A DNA stretch of 64,000 nt from Blepharisma stoltei (taxonomy: Eukaryota > Ciliophora > Heterotrichea > Heterotrichida > Blepharismidae): assembly GCA_914767885.1 (NCBI GenBank), contig CAJZBQ010000060.1, positions 310,001 to 374,000 of the forward strand. The letters are read 5' to 3'. The notes beneath the pieces are model-generated. The model did no database searches and was not told the DNA's origin. It saw nothing but the letters and a program-made list of their open reading frames with translations. Position numbers and translations under genes: made by a program. Each line of letters begins with the position of its first letter. Within the stretch, counting starts at the first letter, position 1. Shown in pieces: positions 61,465-64,000 of the stretch.

Positions 61465-64000
61465 ATGTCTTACTCTCCAGAACAAATCGCCCGCCTCAAA
61501 GAGCTAATTCATGATCATCTTGAGAAGAACAAGGTTTTCGATACAGTCAAAAACATGCTGGAAGAAGAAGCAATCTCAGAAGCTTTATCGAACGACAAAA
61601 TCCTTGAAGTGTTAGGAAATCAAGGAGTCCTAGGCGATGTCTTAACTCATGTACAGCAGCTTCCCGAATCTGAAGATCTCCCAGGCATCGATCGGTCTAA
61701 AAAGTACCTTCTCTTTAAACTCCAATATGGAAAAGCATTTATTGATTTCTTGTCCGCAGACAGTTCGAGAAGCAATCTGCAAATCCATATTTCCTTTTTA
61801 CAGCAGCGATTTTCATCTAAAAGTATCCCATGCTCAGCAGAGCCTATTTTTGACGATAGTTTCTTACTCAATCTGTCACCTCCTGACTATGGAAACGTCG
61901 ATTTTGGAACATTGCTTAAGCTGAGAGCTCCAATTCATATTGTAGTGATCAAAGAAACTAATGGAAGAAAAGAAATTGTTGCAAGCAAAAATATCGAGTG
62001 GAGGCTGATGCTGAGCACTCCTATGCTCTCGTTTCCTATTGAATTGACTGGACTTGGCACAAGAGCAAAAATGCCAATTGGCGTTATTTATGCACAAATG
62101 GACTTAATGCCAAGAATCAAAAGAGGGGATTTGCTAACAGATAGAGTAGTGAATGAGCAGCTTAATTTAGAAGCTAAATATGAAAGAGAAATCGCGCATA
62201 GCTATTTTGAGTACTCAAATGAGTGGTGGAGAGATTATAAGCAAATCAGATATATACATAAGCGGCTGTTGACGAGCGACCCGTTCTCCTTGTGGAAGGT
62301 GTGCTTATGCATACCGGACATTTTTCTTGGTGTAAAGAGCTGCCCAAGGGTTGTGTTAGCCTCGAAGCGAGAGGCTAAGCACTTTTCCACTGATTAGTGG
62401 TCTGTCTTTAGTGACAGTTTTTTGCATTTTTTTTTCCAGCAGTACCCAGACCCAGGTTGGGAGTCCGAAAAGGTAGGGAGAATTACCTGCCTGTCTCAAA
62501 TCACTTAAAGCGATTGAGCTTTTAATTTGATGAGCCAGAAAAAAAAGAGAAGGCAGGCTAGTTAACCGTAGAAACGCAAGTTCTCAGAAGATGGGCCTAT
62601 AAAGACACATCTCTAATCTAATCTATAAACAAATCAGGCCGACACATGAAAAAAGGCGAGTGCAAATTTACGCAGAAGTTGAAGATGGCAGCTATAAGCC
62701 AGTCTCATCATTGGTGCAGCCGTTTAAAACCAACCGGCTTATTGATTCACCGTTGCATGCAGCCAGGTTTGTAAGCTTAATTCCTTTTGAAAGAGAAGAA
62801 GCTCCAGGAGGAACAAGAAATGAAAAATGGAATAGTATGCATACGTTTCTTGTTAAAGGCTATGGAGACTGTGAAGATCATGCTGTATTATTAGCAGGAC
62901 TTCTTCTTGGGTTCGGATTAGACGCTTATGTTTGTATCGGATGCAGTGGAGAGGGTCCACATGCGTGGGTTATCACATTAGGTGATCGAGTCTAACTAAC
63001 TAACTAATTAATTATAACGTTTAACGTCCACTACGGGTAGACTATCCCAGGCCCGCCACTCGCCTTTCGCCGCACCGGGCCAATAGGTTGCTGGGCCAAC
63101 CCATCTCGATCACCAAGATGCGCCTAGGGCAAATGTCACCGGCTTCGACGGCTCATGAGTGAGCTACTTGCTTCTGTACATGGGTTGCCTTTCCGAAAAT
63201 CCAAAAAATGGATTTTCTGGTCGGCTCTCGGCAAAAAGGAAAAACATGCAGCCTGGGACATAACGCCCAGTTTCACGCTAGGGAGTTGCCCGATTGGTCC
63301 TTAGGACTCGGCTGGGCTTCCCCTTTCCAACTGACATGCCTTCCTTTCCCCACGAGGAAAAAAAACCAAACCCTGAAAATAGACTTGGGCTAGGCTCTGA
63401 ACACAACCAGAATTGCTTGCCTAGCATTGCTGTCCCTTTCTGAGCTGGCAAAACCTTGCCGGATATAATTAAATATGAGTCGAGGCTGCATGGCCGGAGG
63501 CCATGCCCAGACGAAGACGCCATATTAATTATTAGGTGATCGAGTCACTTTTTGGGAAAGTTTAACAGGGCAACGCTTTTATAGCGATGATCCAAGGATC
63601 CATAGATATTACAGGAAAATTGGCTGTGCTTTTAACCACAAATCATTTTATGCGAATATACAAGTTGATGATATCGTTGCTAACACAAACTGGGACTTAC
63701 AAAATGAGTCTCTATGGAAAGCAATGGCACCAGATATCCTGCAATCTTTAATTGGCTCAGCTAAATATTTGCCTTTGCTATCACCAATTCCTAATCCTCA
63801 GGAAGAAGAAATAAAAATTGAAAATGAACTGAGAGGAATGATAGTTGCCTACAGGGAAAGAATGGATTTATTGACACACTGGGACGAAGATTTAAGCTAT
63901 TTGCTGCAGCCTGCACTTGTAAATTATGAGATGGATAGGATAGGATCAGTGACTTTTGGAAATGAAGAATTTCAGCAGAGTATCAAAAGGCATGTTCCTG
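61465..64000 (+). CDS. CEP76: centrosomal protein CEP76, partial, with two insertions
   Basis: Starts MSYSPEQIARLKELIHDHL, as CEP76 does, and runs off the window at residue about 540. A C2-like domain lies at about 90-250 (FGTLLKLRAPIHIVVIKE) and a transglutaminase-like domain follows with GDCEDHAVLLAGLLLG and HAWVIT (Cys/His of the fold). Two elements are removed: R3 at 62250-62623 (join DYKQIRPTHEKRRVQIYAE) and R1 at 62993-63530 (join VITLGDRV|TFWESLTG). CEP76 limits centriole duplication and is a basal-body protein. Later parts match (YYRKIGCAFNHKSF, NEEFQQSIKRHVP). No TGA-Trp in the first part. Confidence 0.95.
62250..62623 (+). mobile_element. R3 retro-like element in CEP76
   Basis: 374 bp flanked by TATAAGCAAATCAG (62236-62249) and TATAAACAAATCAG (62624-62637). 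Ends in a (TCTAA)n-type tail. Represents the empty site for the MITE-A seen at 59614. Removal keeps QIRPTHEKRRV in frame. Confidence 0.92.
62993..63530 (+). mobile_element. R1 retro-like element in CEP76
   Basis: 538 bp between perfect 16-bp repeats ATTAGGTGATCGAGTC (62977-62992, 63531-63546). Begins with (TAAC)n, probably the 3' tail of an element in minus orientation. Highest GC of the window. Matches R1 copies at 14581, 23605 and 50267. Confidence 0.93.

Noticed and set aside
63208-63523. Frames on both strands in the R1 element of CEP76
   Set aside because: Overlap on opposite strands inside a repeat; no conservation with other copies.
1-64000. CRISPR arrays, bacterial operons, tRNA or rRNA genes
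   Set aside because: No regularly spaced repeats, no cloverleaf with matching stems found by eye, and genes are eukaryotic with introns. Internal TGA codons that look like stops were read as Trp.

Overview
This window looks like germline (micronuclear) DNA of a heterotrich ciliate, most likely Blepharisma or a close relative. Three things seen in the sequence support this. (1) TGA is read as tryptophan: many genes stay open and keep conserved Trp positions only if TGA is sense (RanBP2 zinc finger at 13361, BEACH domain at 10445, MORN repeats at 27289, Kelch at 2542), while TAA and TAG still end genes. (2) Introns are nearly all exactly 15 nt with GTA...TAG/CAG ends (e.g. 55646-55660, 12963-12977, 16789-16803). 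(3) Genes are broken by AT-rich inverted-repeat elements and by higher-GC retro-like elements whose exact removal rejoins the reading frame. These traits match what is known of Blepharisma stoltei (UGA=Trp, 15-16 nt introns, MITE-rich internal eliminated sequences, IESs). The species name is an inference.

Layout. 1-8.5 kb: a decayed tandem triplication of a trypsin-like/Kelch gene plus a small minus-strand gene, full of MITE remnants. 9.6-20 kb: compact genes (Yip-family, BEACH, RanBP2 zinc finger, coiled-coil proteins, SmD1, UBL3-like, PH protein). 21-31 kb: MITE-split genes, a Rab5-like GTPase, BBIP1, a PH protein, a MORN/IQ protein, an ES1-like protein and small proteins. 32.5-45.8 kb: Polo-like kinase, a homeodomain protein, a DHHC-like protein without its active Cys, a sterol/diacylglycerol acyltransferase-like MBOAT, a RING protein, a coiled-coil protein and a CTD-type phosphatase. 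46-57.7 kb: two large coiled-coil genes, a SHIPPO/ODF3-like protein, Rpt5, Emg1/Nep1 and two unknown proteins. 58-64 kb: nested MITEs, ribosomal protein uS8 and CEP76, which runs off the end.

Mobile DNA. Names used below are local. MITE-A has termini CTCCCCC..TCCGTGAGTGAAC; MITE-B has CTCCCCC..TTTAAATTGGAAC. Both carry four copies of their terminal repeat in the same arrangement and are flanked by TAA (once TCA). Several other short palindromic TA-flanked elements occur. Retro-like families R1-R5 (about 300-540 bp, relatively GC-rich, 8-19 bp target duplications) sit mostly inside exons. At least ten MITE/palindromic IESs and ten retro-like insertions interrupt genes here. The coding genes are otherwise ordinary housekeeping, trafficking and cilium/basal-body genes (BBIP1, CEP76, ODF3-like, PLK), closely packed on both strands.

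All coordinates and translations were worked out by eye. Joined frames rest on in-frame continuity and family similarity, not on transcript or somatic-genome data.
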